From assembly GCA_009694215.1 (NCBI GenBank), contig SHVN01000014.1, positions 1-39,170 on the forward strand: a stretch of 39,170 nucleotides of DNA. Reading direction: 5' to 3'. Below are positions 16,731 through 24,568 of the stretch, one piece after another; within the stretch, counting starts at the first letter, position 1; each line of letters opens with the position of its first letter. Source of the stretch: Xanthobacteraceae bacterium. Lineage in GTDB: Bacteria; Pseudomonadota; Alphaproteobacteria; Rhizobiales; Xanthobacteraceae. Below the pieces are notes generated by a model. That model saw only the letters and a list, made by a program, of their open reading frames with translations, ran no database searches and was not told the DNA's origin. Position numbers and translations under genes: made by a program.

Positions 16731-17963
16731 TCAGGTGCCGGCGGGCGCCGGCGCCGGTCTTGGCACGGGCTTCTCGACGATCGGCAGATTGATGACCGCC
16801 GATGCGATGCCCAGGATGATCGTGCCCCACCAGATCACGTCATAGGAGCCGCTGGCTTCGAACAGCACGCCACCGAGCCATACGCCGAGGAAGCCGCCGA
16901 CCTGATGGCTGAAGAAAGCAAGGCCCAGCAGCATGGTCAGCCAGCGATTGCCGAACATGATCGCCACCAGCGCCGAGGTCGGCGGGATGGTCGACAGCCA
17001 GAGCAGACCTATGACGCCGCCGAAGATCAGCGTCGCGGCCGGGCTTGGCGGCAGCAGGATGAACGCGAAAATCGCCAGCGAGCGGCCGAAGTAGATCGCC
17101 GACAGCAGGTATCGCTTGGGCATCAAGTTGGCGATGTAGCCCGAGGCGATCGAGCCCACGATGTTGAGCAGGCCGATGACGGCGATGGTCCATCCGCCGA
17201 TCGAGGCCGGCAGACCGCGATCGATCAGATAGGCCGGCAGATGCACGGTGATGAAGAAGAGTTGAAAGCCGCAGGTGAAGTAGCCAAGGATGAGCAGCAC
17301 ATAACTGCGATGCCCGAGCGCCTCGGCCAGCGCCTGCGTCACGGACTGGCCGGGGGGCATGTACGGCGCCGCGCCTGGAGCCCTTCGCGGCGCCGCAAGC
17401 GCGAGCGACATCGGCAGCATCGTTAGCAGCACCGCGCCGAAGATCAGCAGCGTGTTGTGCCAGCCGAACTGGTCGATCAGCACGATCGCCAGCGGCGAGA
17501 ACAGGAACTGCCCGAACGATCCGGCCGCGGTGCCCATGCCGAAGGCCAGCGTGCGCCATTCGTCGGGCAGCAGCTTGGCGAAGGCGCCGAGCACCAGCGC
17601 AAACGAGCAGCCGCCGAGGCCGAGACCGATCATCACCCCCGCCGACAGGTGGAATTCAAGCAGCGTCGTGGCATAGGCCATCCAGACGATGCCGGCGACG
17701 TAGAGCACCGCGCCGCCCATCAGCACCTGGACCGCGCCGAAGCGGTCGGCGAGCGCGCCGGCAAACGGTTGCGCCGCGCCCCACAGCAGCATTTCGATGG
17801 CGAGCGCCAGCGCGAACGCGTCGCGGCCCCAGCCGTTGGCCGTCGTCATTGGCGTCAGGAAAAACCCGAACGTCGAGCGCGGGCCAAAGCTGATCAGGCT
17901 GATCAGGCAGCCGCAGAGCACGATGACGATCGGCGTGCGCCAGGTTGATAAGCGGGCGGGCAT
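16731..17963 (-). CDS. MFS transporter (paralogue of the adjacent upstream MFS gene)
   Basis: A 410-residue, 12-helix major facilitator protein in the inner membrane. It shares long blocks with the next MFS gene: FGPRS near residue 27, FTCGFQLFFITVHLPAYLID, MPKRYLLSAIYFGRSL and FFSHQVGGFLGVWLGG. The pattern resembles oxalate/formate antiporter or monocarboxylate-type MFS members, but the substrate is unknown. ATG 17963 starts nine bases after the stop of the upstream paralogue, so the pair is one operon. The C-terminus ends in the same INLPIVEKPV as its partner, followed by a Pro/Ala-rich tail. Confidence 0.9.
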   Translation of the reverse strand: MPARLSTWRTPIVIVLCGCLISLISFGPRSTFGFFLTPMTTANGWGRDAFALALAIEMLLWGAAQPFAGALADRFGAVQVLMGGAVLYVAGIVWMAYATTLLEFHLSAGVMIGLGLGGCSFALVLGAFAKLLPDEWRTLAFGMGTAAGSFGQFLFSPLAIVLIDQFGWHNTLLIFGAVLLTMLPMSLALAAPRRAPGAAPYMPPGQSVTQALAEALGHRSYVLLILGYFTCGFQLFFITVHLPAYLIDRGLPASIGGWTIAVIGLLNIVGSIASGYIANLMPKRYLLSAIYFGRSLAIFAFILLPPSPAATLIFGGVIGLLWLSTIPPTSALVAIMFGNRWLTMLLGLAFFSHQVGGFLGVWLGGVLFEASGSYDVIWWGTIILGIASAVINLPIVEKPVPRPAPAPAGT

Positions 17964-17972
17964 CTGGGGCGA

Positions 17973-19214
17973 TTATGCGGCAGCGGCCACGGGGCGCGCC
18001 ACCGGCTTCTCGACGATCGGCAGGTTGATGACCGCCGAAGCGACGCCAAAGAACACCGACAGCCACCACACCAGATCGTAGGAGCCGGTGGCCTCGAACG
18101 CGAGCCCGCCGAGCCAGACGCCGAGGAAGCCGCCGACCTGATGGCTAAAGAAGGCGAAGCCGAACAGCATGGTGAGCCAGCGGGTGCCGAACATCAGCGC
18201 CACCAGCCCCGACGTGGGCGGCACGGTCGAGAGCCAGAGCAGGCCGGTGACGGCGCCGAACACCAGCGTCGATGCGGTGCTGGGCGGCAGCGTGATCAGC
18301 GCCACGATCGAGAGCGCGCGGCCGAAGTAGATGATCGACAGCAGGTAGCGCTTGGGCATCCGTCCTGACAGCCAGCCCGAGCCGAGCGAGCCCACGATGT
18401 TGAACAGCCCGATCAACGCGATGGTCCAGGCGCCGGCGTCGGCGCCCATCCCGCGATCGACCAGATAGGACGGCAGGTGAACCGTGACGAAGGCCAGCTG
18501 GAAGCCGCAGGTGAAGAAGCCGATCACCAGCAGCACGTAGCTGCGGTGACCGAAGGCTTCGATTAGCGCGTTCCGCGACGACTGGAGCTGGGGAGCGCCG
18601 GCGGCGCGCGGCGGAGCCGGCGGCGTCGCCAGCACCAGCGACAGCGGCAGCACCAGCAGCAATGTGCCGGCGAACACCAGAAGCGTCGTCTGCCAGGAGA
18701 AGGCCTGGATCAGTCCATGCGCCAACGGCGAGTACAGGAACTGGCCGAACGAGCCGGCGGCGGTGCCGGCGCCGAAGGCAAAGCCGCGCCAGCTTTCCGG
18801 CACGAGCTTGCCGAGCGCGCCGACCACCATCGGAAACGAGCAGCCCGCAAGGCCGAAGCCGATGACGACGCCCGCCGAGACGTCGAGCATCAGCGTCGAG
18901 GTCGCAGTCGCCATCCCGATCAGGCCGATGGCGTAGAGGACCGCGCCGACCGACAGCACGCGCACCGGCCCGAAGCGATCGGCGACGGCTCCGGCGAACG
19001 GCTGCGCCGCGCCCCAGAGCAGGTTCTGCAAGGCTATCGCGAACGAGAAGGTCTCGCGGCCCCAGCCGCGGTCGAACGACATCGGGGTCAGAAACTGGCC
19101 GAGCGCCGAGCGCGGCCCGAAGGCGATGAGCGCGATCGCGCAGCCCACCGCGATCAGCACGACGGGCGTCCGCCACGAGAGCTTAATCGGCGCGGGCGCT
19201 GTCGCTGTGGACAT
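17973..19214 (-). CDS. MFS transporter (first of a tandem pair)
   Basis: A 413-residue, 12-helix MFS protein. ATG 19214 is chosen because GGAGAG lies six bases upstream and homologous N-termini of the pair align there; the open frame continues to 19361 without a plausible start. The signature FGPRSALGQFLTPMSFDRGW and GAVADRFGPVRVL (loop 2-3 motif) are clear. It is closely similar to the following gene across the whole length, which indicates a tandem duplication. It is divergent from nadA across a 310-bp gap. A link to uptake or export of an NAD precursor is possible but is inferred only from position. Confidence 0.9.
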   Translation of the reverse strand: MSTATAPAPIKLSWRTPVVLIAVGCAIALIAFGPRSALGQFLTPMSFDRGWGRETFSFAIALQNLLWGAAQPFAGAVADRFGPVRVLSVGAVLYAIGLIGMATATSTLMLDVSAGVVIGFGLAGCSFPMVVGALGKLVPESWRGFAFGAGTAAGSFGQFLYSPLAHGLIQAFSWQTTLLVFAGTLLLVLPLSLVLATPPAPPRAAGAPQLQSSRNALIEAFGHRSYVLLVIGFFTCGFQLAFVTVHLPSYLVDRGMGADAGAWTIALIGLFNIVGSLGSGWLSGRMPKRYLLSIIYFGRALSIVALITLPPSTASTLVFGAVTGLLWLSTVPPTSGLVALMFGTRWLTMLFGFAFFSHQVGGFLGVWLGGLAFEATGSYDLVWWLSVFFGVASAVINLPIVEKPVARPVAAAA

Positions 19215-19467
19215 ATGGCTCTCCGGAGTGCCGGCGCCGGACCGGCGCAGGATGACCGGAGCGATACTTAGGCTTTCGCGCCCGTCCGCCAAAGCGAAAG
19301 TTCGTGATGTGTTCGATTTCCGCGGCGCATGGCTGCATGACTGGGTCGCAGAGGCGGACAATACGCGGGATGGAGGGGGACTGGCGCGGGGTGGCCCGAA
19401 GTGCTATATGATTTGCTCGAAGTGAGAATAATGGGTCTGGGGATGCCGGCCGCGAGCCGGATGTTTT

Positions 19468-19506
19468 CACCCCCTAATATGCTCATATTGAGTATATTAG
19501 GGGGTG
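19468..19506. promoter_or_regulatory. 39-bp palindrome before nadA, candidate NAD-regulator operator
   Basis: Two perfect 13-bp arms, CACCCCCTAATAT (19468-19480) and ATATTAGGGGGTG (19494-19506), enclose a smaller palindrome CTCA-TAT-TGAG (19482-19492). Only the G/T pair at 19481 and 19493 breaks the symmetry. It ends about six bases before the nadA GGAGGA. The core TATGCTCA-TAT-TGAGTATA looks like a dimer-repressor operator, and NadQ is the obvious candidate binder. The GC arms could also form an RNA hairpin if transcribed. The rest of the 310-bp gap (19215-19524) shows no gene or further clear signal. Confidence 0.75.
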
Positions 19507-19524
19507 CCACTGGAGGAAACTGCA

Positions 19525-20625
19525 ATGCCGGTCTTGGACATTGTCGGCCAGCTGACGGCGCGGCGTCCCGCGCCCCCGCCCGCCGCATCTGGTAATGCGG
19601 CCTTGCGCAAATTCGGCGCCCTGCCCGCGCCGTCGCTCGAATGGAACCCCGAGGTCGAGCGCGATACCGCGCACCTCTATGCGCGCATCCAGAATGTCGT
19701 GCCCTCGGTCGAGTGGCCGTTCTTCGCGCCTTACGTGCGCGCGATCAACGCGCGGAAGAAGGAGCGCAACGCGGTCATCCTGGCGCACAACTACCAGACG
19801 CCGGAGATCTACCATTGCGTCGCCGATTTCGTCGGCGACTCGCTGCAGCTTGCGCGCGAGGCCACCAAGGTCAAAGCCGACGTGATCGTGCAGGCCGGCG
19901 TGCACTTCATGGCCGAAACCGCGAAGATCCTGAACCCTGACAAGACCGCGCTGATCCCCGACGTCCGGGCCGGCTGCTCGCTCGCCTCCTCCATCACCGG
20001 CGAGGACGTGCGGCTGATGCGCGAGCGCTTCCCGGGCGTGCCGGTCGTCACCTATGTCAACACCTCGGCCGAAGTGAAGGCCGAGAGCGACATCACCTGC
20101 ACGTCGTCGAACGCGCTGCAGGTGGTGGAGAGCCTTGGCGTCGATAAGGTGATCTTTGTGCCGGACCAGTACCTGGCAAAATACGTCGCGTCGCAGACCA
20201 AGGTGAAGATCATCGCCTGGAAAGGCTCGTGCGAGGTGCATGAGCGCTTCACCGGCGACGAGCTTTCGCTGATCCGGTCGAACGACCCCTCGGTGCAGAT
20301 CATCGCGCATCCGGAGTGCCCGCCGGACGTGATCGCGGCGTCCGACTTCACCGGCTCGACCGCGCATATGATCGACTGGGTGCGCAAGAACAAGCCCAAG
20401 CGTGTCGTGCTGGTCACCGAATGCTCGATGGCCGACAACGTGGCGGCCGAATTGCCGGACGTGGAGTTCACCCGGCCGTGCAACCTCTGCCCGCACATGA
20501 AACGCATCACGCTGCCGAAAATCCTCGACAGCCTCTTGCACATGAAGGAGAAGGTCGTGGTCGATCCCGCGATCGCCAAACGTGCCCGCCGCGCGGTCGA
20601 GCGCATGATCTACATGAAGTCCTGA
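19525..20625 (+). CDS. nadA: Quinolinate synthase
   Basis: A 366-residue NadA. It condenses iminoaspartate with dihydroxyacetone phosphate to give quinolinate, using a [4Fe-4S] cluster. Expected cluster cysteines are Cys151 (RAGCSLASS), Cys236 (GSCEVHE) and Cys322 (NLCPHMK). Substrate motifs HNYQ (88-91) and the [11 protein letters not shown] segment are present. ATG 19525 has GGAGGA at ideal spacing; the in-frame GTG at 19504 lies inside the palindrome and is rejected. The ~40-residue N-terminal extension is usual for alphaproteobacteria. nadC follows after 15 bp; nadB, often found between them, is absent. Confidence 0.97.
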   Translation: MPVLDIVGQLTARRPAPPPAASGNAALRKFGALPAPSLEWNPEVERDTAHLYARIQNVVPSVEWPFFAPYVRAINARKKERNAVILAHNYQTPEIYHCVADFVGDSLQLAREATKVKADVIVQAGVHFMAETAKILNPDKTALIPDVRAGCSLASSITGEDVRLMRERFPGVPVVTYVNTSAEVKAESDITCTSSNALQVVESLGVDKVIFVPDQYLAKYVASQTKVKIIAWKGSCEVHERFTGDELSLIRSNDPSVQIIAHPECPPDVIAASDFTGSTAHMIDWVRKNKPKRVVLVTECSMADNVAAELPDVEFTRPCNLCPHMKRITLPKILDSLLHMKEKVVVDPAIAKRARRAVERMIYMKS

Positions 20626-20640
20626 CGGACGGGTGCGACC

Positions 20641-21534
20641 ATGCTGACACGGGCGACGGAAACTCTCACGGAGTCCCTGCTCTACCCCGGCGGCTTCATC
20701 TCGCCGCTGGAGATCGAGGACGCGGTGCATCGTGCGCTGGCCGAGGACCTCGGCCGCGCCGGCGACGTCACCTCGATCGCGACCATTCCACCCGGCACGC
20801 CGAGCCGCACGGTGATGGTGGCGCGCAGGGCCGGCACCATCGCGGGCCTGCCGCTCGCCGCCGCGTGCTTCCGCAAGCTTTCGCCCAGCATCGAGATCGT
20901 GGCCGCGGTGCGCGACGGCGCGACGGTCGAGGCTAGGACCGTGCTGATGCACATCAAAGGCGACGCCCGAGCCGTGCTTTCGGGCGAGCGCGTCGCGCTC
21001 AATTTCGTCCAGCACCTGTCGGGGATCGCAACCGCAACCAACGCCTATGTGCGCAAGGCCGGCGGCAAGACCCGCATCTGCTGCACGCGGAAAACTACGC
21101 CGGGGCTTCGCGCGCTGGAGAAATACGCGGTGCGCTGCGGCGGCGGGTTCAACCACCGCTTCGGGCTCGACGATGCCATCCTGATCAAGGACAACCACAT
21201 CGCGGTCGCGGGCGGCATCCGCGCCGTGCTGGAGCGCGCGAGAGCCGCCGCCGGCCATCCGGTGAAGGTCGAGATCGAGGTCGACTCGCTCGGCCAGCTC
21301 CAGGAGGTGCTCGACTGCGGCCTGGCCGACGTGGTGCTGATCGACAATTTCGATGTGGCATCGATGAAGAAGGCCGTGGCGCTGGTCGCGGGCCGGCTGG
21401 TGATCGAGGCGTCCGGCGGCATCACGCTCGACAGCATCGCGGACATCGCCGCGACCGGCGTGGACTACGCCTCGTCCGGCGCGCTGACGCATTCGGCTCC
21501 GGCGCTGGATGTCGGGCTGGATATCGAAATCTAG
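20641..21534 (+). CDS. nadC: Nicotinate-nucleotide pyrophosphorylase (quinolinate phosphoribosyltransferase)
   Basis: A 297-residue NadC, which converts quinolinate and PRPP to nicotinate mononucleotide, CO2 and pyrophosphate. Characteristic segments are CTRKTTPGLRALEKYAVRCG, GGFNHRFGLDDAILIKDNH, the EIEVDSL acidic site, and EASGGITLDSI in the phosphate-binding loop. Length fits the family. ATG 20641 is 15 bp after the nadA stop, so both are expected in one transcript under the palindrome at 19468-19506. The remaining gap to 21679 (144 bp) contains TATAAT at 21568 and TTGACA at 21607, but no convincing promoter pair. Confidence 0.97.
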   Translation: MLTRATETLTESLLYPGGFISPLEIEDAVHRALAEDLGRAGDVTSIATIPPGTPSRTVMVARRAGTIAGLPLAAACFRKLSPSIEIVAAVRDGATVEARTVLMHIKGDARAVLSGERVALNFVQHLSGIATATNAYVRKAGGKTRICCTRKTTPGLRALEKYAVRCGGGFNHRFGLDDAILIKDNHIAVAGGIRAVLERARAAAGHPVKVEIEVDSLGQLQEVLDCGLADVVLIDNFDVASMKKAVALVAGRLVIEASGGITLDSIADIAATGVDYASSGALTHSAPALDVGLDIEI

Positions 21535-21678
21535 CGCGCGGATTCACACCCTTCATAGCGGTTCAATTATAATCCCAGGCGCATGCCAGGCAGCGCACGG
21601 TCAATTTTGACAGTGCGGTAAAACCATAGAAAGTGCCCATGCGGATGTTCAAACCGGACGGTCGGCGGAGACTGCGCG

Positions 21679-22451
21679 ATGGCGATTAATATCGTTGAAT
21701 ACAATCTGATGCGGCGGTTCCGGGACCAGAAACTCTTCCCGCTGGGAGGCGACCTGCTGGAATTGGGCGAGGCCAACTGGTACGGCGACGTCAATCCCAA
21801 CATCCTGCGAGCGGATATCGCCAAATACGCCATTCCCGCCAAGCGGAGCGAATTGCTTGCAGAGCTCGACGAGGCCGTTAAGTCAGAAAAACCCAGCGCG
21901 GCCTGGGATATCGCCAGAGTCTATTGGAACATCTTTCTGCAGCCGTCTTCGATAACCGCGATCGACTTTCACGGCACGGAAAGGGCGCTGAAACTCGATC
22001 TCAATTCTCCGCTCGATATGAAGCGGCAATTCCACATCATCAACAATTGCGGCACGCTGGAGCATATCTTCAACATCGGACAGGCGTTCAAGACCATTCA
22101 CGATCACACCCTTCCGGGTGGCTTCATGATTCATCAATCGCCGTTCGTCGGATAGATCGCCACGGTTTCTATAATCTCAATCCGACGCTCTATTGGGATT
22201 TGTTCGCGAGCAACAATTACCTGATTTGCCTATTCATGTATGCGGAGGTGAATCCGCCAAAGATGATTCAGATTCAAAGCCGCGAACAAATATTGGAAAT
22301 GGCCAGGAACAACAGCATCGACAAAAATGCAAATCTCATTGTCGTGCTGCGCCGGCCCGAAGTGGCGGAGCCGTTCCGCATGCCGACGCAAGGCTACTAC
22401 GCCGGAGCCATTTCGCAGGACGCGAGCGAGGCCTGGCTCAAGCTGCGCTGA
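21679..22451 (+). pseudogene. SAM-dependent methyltransferase-like gene, frame broken
   Basis: The first frame from ATG 21679 has DLLELGEANWYGDV, then a motif IINNCGTLEHIFN followed by HTLPGGFMIHQSPFVG and a TAG at 22153-22155. Coding continues in another frame with DRHGFYNLNPTLYWDLFASN to the stop at 22451. The layout resembles methyltransferases of surface-sugar or secondary-metabolite loci. The span is 773 nt. Adding one GGAT unit at 22150 turns the junction into FVGWIDRHGFYN in a single frame of 258 residues. The region is visibly more AT-rich than its surroundings, suggesting acquisition from elsewhere. It ends five bases from the convergent hydrolase stop. Confidence 0.8.
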
Positions 22452-22456
22452 TAGGC

Positions 22457-23725
22457 CTAGAGCTTCGCGTTCTTCGTATCATTCGCGACCGGCGCCTGCG
22501 ACTGGTTGAGCGGCGGCACCTCGTAGCCGTCGCCCCAGTTGCGCGGGCGATAGAAGCTGTGCACGCCGATCTTGTAGAGCCGCTTCATCTCGTTCACCCA
22601 GGCCGGGTGCACCCAGTAGGCGTGGTAATGCGTGGAATGGCCGATCTCCGACAGCCACAGCTTGCCGTCGAGCATGTCGCGCGCGATCTCCTTGGCCTGC
22701 ACCCACATGTCGCGCTCGGTGACCACGTCGGGGATGCTGTCGCAGGCGAAGGTGAACTGGCAGGCGAGCTTGCGGTGCGCATTTTGATAGACGACGTCGC
22801 AGACGTTGGTCGGGTAGTAGCCGGAGAACACCCGGTTCATCACCACCTGGGCAACCGCGATCTGGCCGCGCTTCACCTCCCCGCGCGACTCGAAATAGAC
22901 CGCCTCGGCGAGACACTTCTCGGACTTGGGCCGCGACCTGGCATCGAGCCCGAGCCGCTCCGCCGGGGTCCTCGGCCGCTTGCCGGCGCCGGTGACCTCG
23001 CCCTTGGGCGCGACCGTCTCGCCCGGCCCCGGCATGGCCAGCGGCGCGTCGGACTTGGCACCTGCCGGCGGTGACGCGAGTGCCGACAGCTTGATGTCGG
23101 GATCGCGCGCCGGCGTTTCGATCAGCACCTGCTCGTCGGTCGGCCAGGGCTGGATGATGCCGAGCGCCTCGCCGAACGGGCTGTTGCCGAAATAGAGCCT
23201 GCCGAGCCGCACCGCAGCGTTGTTCCCAACCTCGCCGTCGACATCGGCCGGACGGGGGAACGACACGGTCTTCACCCGCCCCGGCGTCAGGTCGCGGGCA
23301 CCGCTGGCCGGCCATTCGTCCTCGCGCGGGCGCGAGACCAGAAGGTCGCCCTTCAGCCTGCGGTTGACCGCCGGGAAGTCGAGCCGCGGCCGCTGCACAG
23401 GACCCGCCGCGCCGGAAGGATCGCGTCCGAGCGAGCCGGTGGTTTCGAGATCGTAGGTGCCGATGCTGGCGAGCCGATAGGACGGCGGCTCTGGGATCCG
23501 GGTGCCGATGGGCTGCGGAAAGCTGAAGGTCGCGGCGTGGATCGTGCCGAACGGCGAGGCCAGCATATGTGCCCGCGCCCGCTGCGGCACCTCGCTCTGG
23601 CGGGCCATGAGCGCGACGAGATCCTGATGACCGATCGACCTCGGCAACAGGCTCATCATCAGGACGCTGAGGCCGAAGGCCCCGTAGTATCGGATACCCT
23701 TCGGCCTTTTACGCAACGCTACCAT
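22457..23725 (-). CDS. Cell-wall hydrolase, SleB-like (Hydrolase_2)
   Basis: A 422-residue envelope protein. It begins with a basic stretch and one hydrophobic segment (YYGAFGLSVLMMSLLP), then ~230 residues of low-complexity Pro-rich sequence. The C-terminal ~140 residues form a Hydrolase_2/SleB domain: CLAEAVYFESRGE with its catalytic glutamate, GQIAVAQVVMNRVFSGYYP and ACQFTFACD. SleB-type enzymes are lytic transglycosylases acting on peptidoglycan, here likely in the periplasm. ATG 23725 is preferred; GTG 23737 is possible. The start region is embedded in the GTTGCGT repeat cluster. Confidence 0.85.
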   Translation of the reverse strand: MVALRKRPKGIRYYGAFGLSVLMMSLLPRSIGHQDLVALMARQSEVPQRARAHMLASPFGTIHAATFSFPQPIGTRIPEPPSYRLASIGTYDLETTGSLGRDPSGAAGPVQRPRLDFPAVNRRLKGDLLVSRPREDEWPASGARDLTPGRVKTVSFPRPADVDGEVGNNAAVRLGRLYFGNSPFGEALGIIQPWPTDEQVLIETPARDPDIKLSALASPPAGAKSDAPLAMPGPGETVAPKGEVTGAGKRPRTPAERLGLDARSRPKSEKCLAEAVYFESRGEVKRGQIAVAQVVMNRVFSGYYPTNVCDVVYQNAHRKLACQFTFACDSIPDVVTERDMWVQAKEIARDMLDGKLWLSEIGHSTHYHAYWVHPAWVNEMKRLYKIGVHSFYRPRNWGDGYEVPPLNQSQAPVANDTKNAKL

Positions 23726-23776
23726 GCCTACGCTCACGCAACGGACGCAACAATTCGGTACGCAACGCCACGCAAC
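23711..23776 (-). repeat. Cluster of five GTTGCGT heptamers
   Basis: On the plus strand ACGCAAC occurs at 23711, 23736, 23745, 23760 and 23770, always in the same orientation. On the coding strand these are GTTGCGT copies spanning the start codon and the leader of the cell-wall hydrolase. The first copy lies inside the coding region. The spacing is irregular (25, 9, 15, 10). They may be binding sites for a regulator or remnants of local duplication. Confidence 0.6.
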
Positions 23777-23948
23777 ACAAGCGTCGACACCGGGCGCCTC
23801 TGTGGCTCCAATGCGACATGTTCTTTTATGGTCGGATTAACCTTGCGAAGCCGTTAATCGCGGCGCGCGCCGCACGCATCGAGCTCATGCGGCCGCGCTT
23901 CGCGCGGCGCTGGCGCGCATTGGTAAATGCTTGGTGAACGAGAGGCGG

Positions 23949-24239
23949 CTAGAGGAGCCGGGCGAGCGGCATGCCCGCGACGTACGGGCCCCCGAGCGTC
24001 AGCACAATTGCAATCAGGAAGCCGATCACCCGGGAATCCATCGCAATCATCGTGCCGGGCGCGCCGCGGCTGCGGGCGTATGCGGCCCCTTCAAAGATCA
24101 CCATGGCAATGATCACCCACAGATAGGGCGGGACCCGAAACTCCCGGCTCTCCGGAAAGAGCACTAGCACGAGGGCGTTGAAAAGCCCGCACAGGGTCAT
24201 GAACGCAATGAAAATCCGGTCGATGGTCATGGGTGCCAT
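23949..24239 (-). CDS. Small membrane protein, hypothetical
   Basis: A 96-residue protein with three predicted membrane helices (IFIAFMTLCGLFNALVLVLF, LWVIIAMVIFEGA, VIGFLIAIVLTLGG). The ATG at 24239 starts four bases after the stop of the neighbouring 81-residue membrane gene; ATG 24230 is an alternative. Together they form the tail of the TRAP gene string on the minus strand. The family is not recognised, and no catalytic motif is visible. A role alongside the transporter is only suggested by position. Confidence 0.6.
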   Translation of the reverse strand: MAPMTIDRIFIAFMTLCGLFNALVLVLFPESREFRVPPYLWVIIAMVIFEGAAYARSRGAPGTMIAMDSRVIGFLIAIVLTLGGPYVAGMPLARLL

Positions 24240-24243
24240 TTCA

Positions 24244-24489
24244 TCATAGTTGCAGCAGATGCGCAGCCGCGTAGTTGCCAGCGAGAAACATCGCAAGCCC
24301 GAGCGCGCATCCGAGCATCAGCGCACGATCCGGAATCGTCTCTGGCACCGGCCGCTTCAGCACGACCCTCAGCACCAACAGCGCCAGCCCGGCCACGATG
24401 AAGAAGACGATCAAAGGATGCAGCAAGACGTCGTTTCCGAACGGCCGGCGCTCGGCGAACAGGCCAAAGCCGAAGCCCGCAAGCCCCAT
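24244..24489 (-). CDS. Small membrane protein, hypothetical
   Basis: An 81-residue protein with two clear membrane helices (LIVFFIVAGLALLVLRVVL and ALMLGCALGLAMFLAGNYAA) and a short hydrophobic N-terminus. The same frame stays open upstream for about 25 codons without a start codon (reading PLWAWYGPM before the ATG). This places the start at 24489, just after the GC hairpin at 24518-24544. It precedes the other small membrane gene by four bases. The family is unknown to me; both genes follow the TAXI binding protein. Confidence 0.6.
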   Translation of the reverse strand: MGLAGFGFGLFAERRPFGNDVLLHPLIVFFIVAGLALLVLRVVLKRPVPETIPDRALMLGCALGLAMFLAGNYAAAHLLQL

Positions 24490-24517
24490 CGGGCCGTACC
24501 AGGCCCAAAGCGGAAAC

Positions 24518-24544
24518 GGCCGGCCGGTGCTGTGCCGGCCGGCC
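24518..24544 (-). terminator. GC-rich hairpin after the TAXI gene
   Basis: A perfect 10-bp stem GGCCGGCCGG / CCGGCCGGCC encloses the loop TGCTGTG (plus strand). It lies 24 bp after the TAXI stop. On the minus strand only a short T-run (GTTTCC) follows, so it may be a partial terminator or an mRNA-stabilising hairpin that separates expression of binding protein and small membrane genes. A second small stem, GGAGC-GCAA-GCTCC, lies between it and the stop. Confidence 0.5.
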
Positions 24545-24568
24545 TCGAAGGGAGCTTGCGCTCCTTCT

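Noticed and set aside
19504-19524. GTG 19504 as the nadA start
   Set aside because: It lies within the palindrome and has no ribosome-binding site, while ATG 19525 has GGAGGA at ideal distance.
19483-21492. A minus-strand frame of 669 codons opposite nadA and nadC
   Set aside because: Arg/His/Asp-rich shadow translation antisense to two clearly recognised genes; no motif and no start context.
21568-21612. TATAAT and TTGACA elements in the nadC-methyltransferase gap as a promoter
   Set aside because: TTGACA is downstream of TATAAT and has no partner at suitable spacing; the best pairing for TATAAT needs a 19-bp spacer and a weak -35.
23838-23860. TTAA pair upstream of the cell-wall hydrolase, considered as a CtrA site
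   Set aside because: The two TTAA elements are 13 bases apart, too far for the known consensus.
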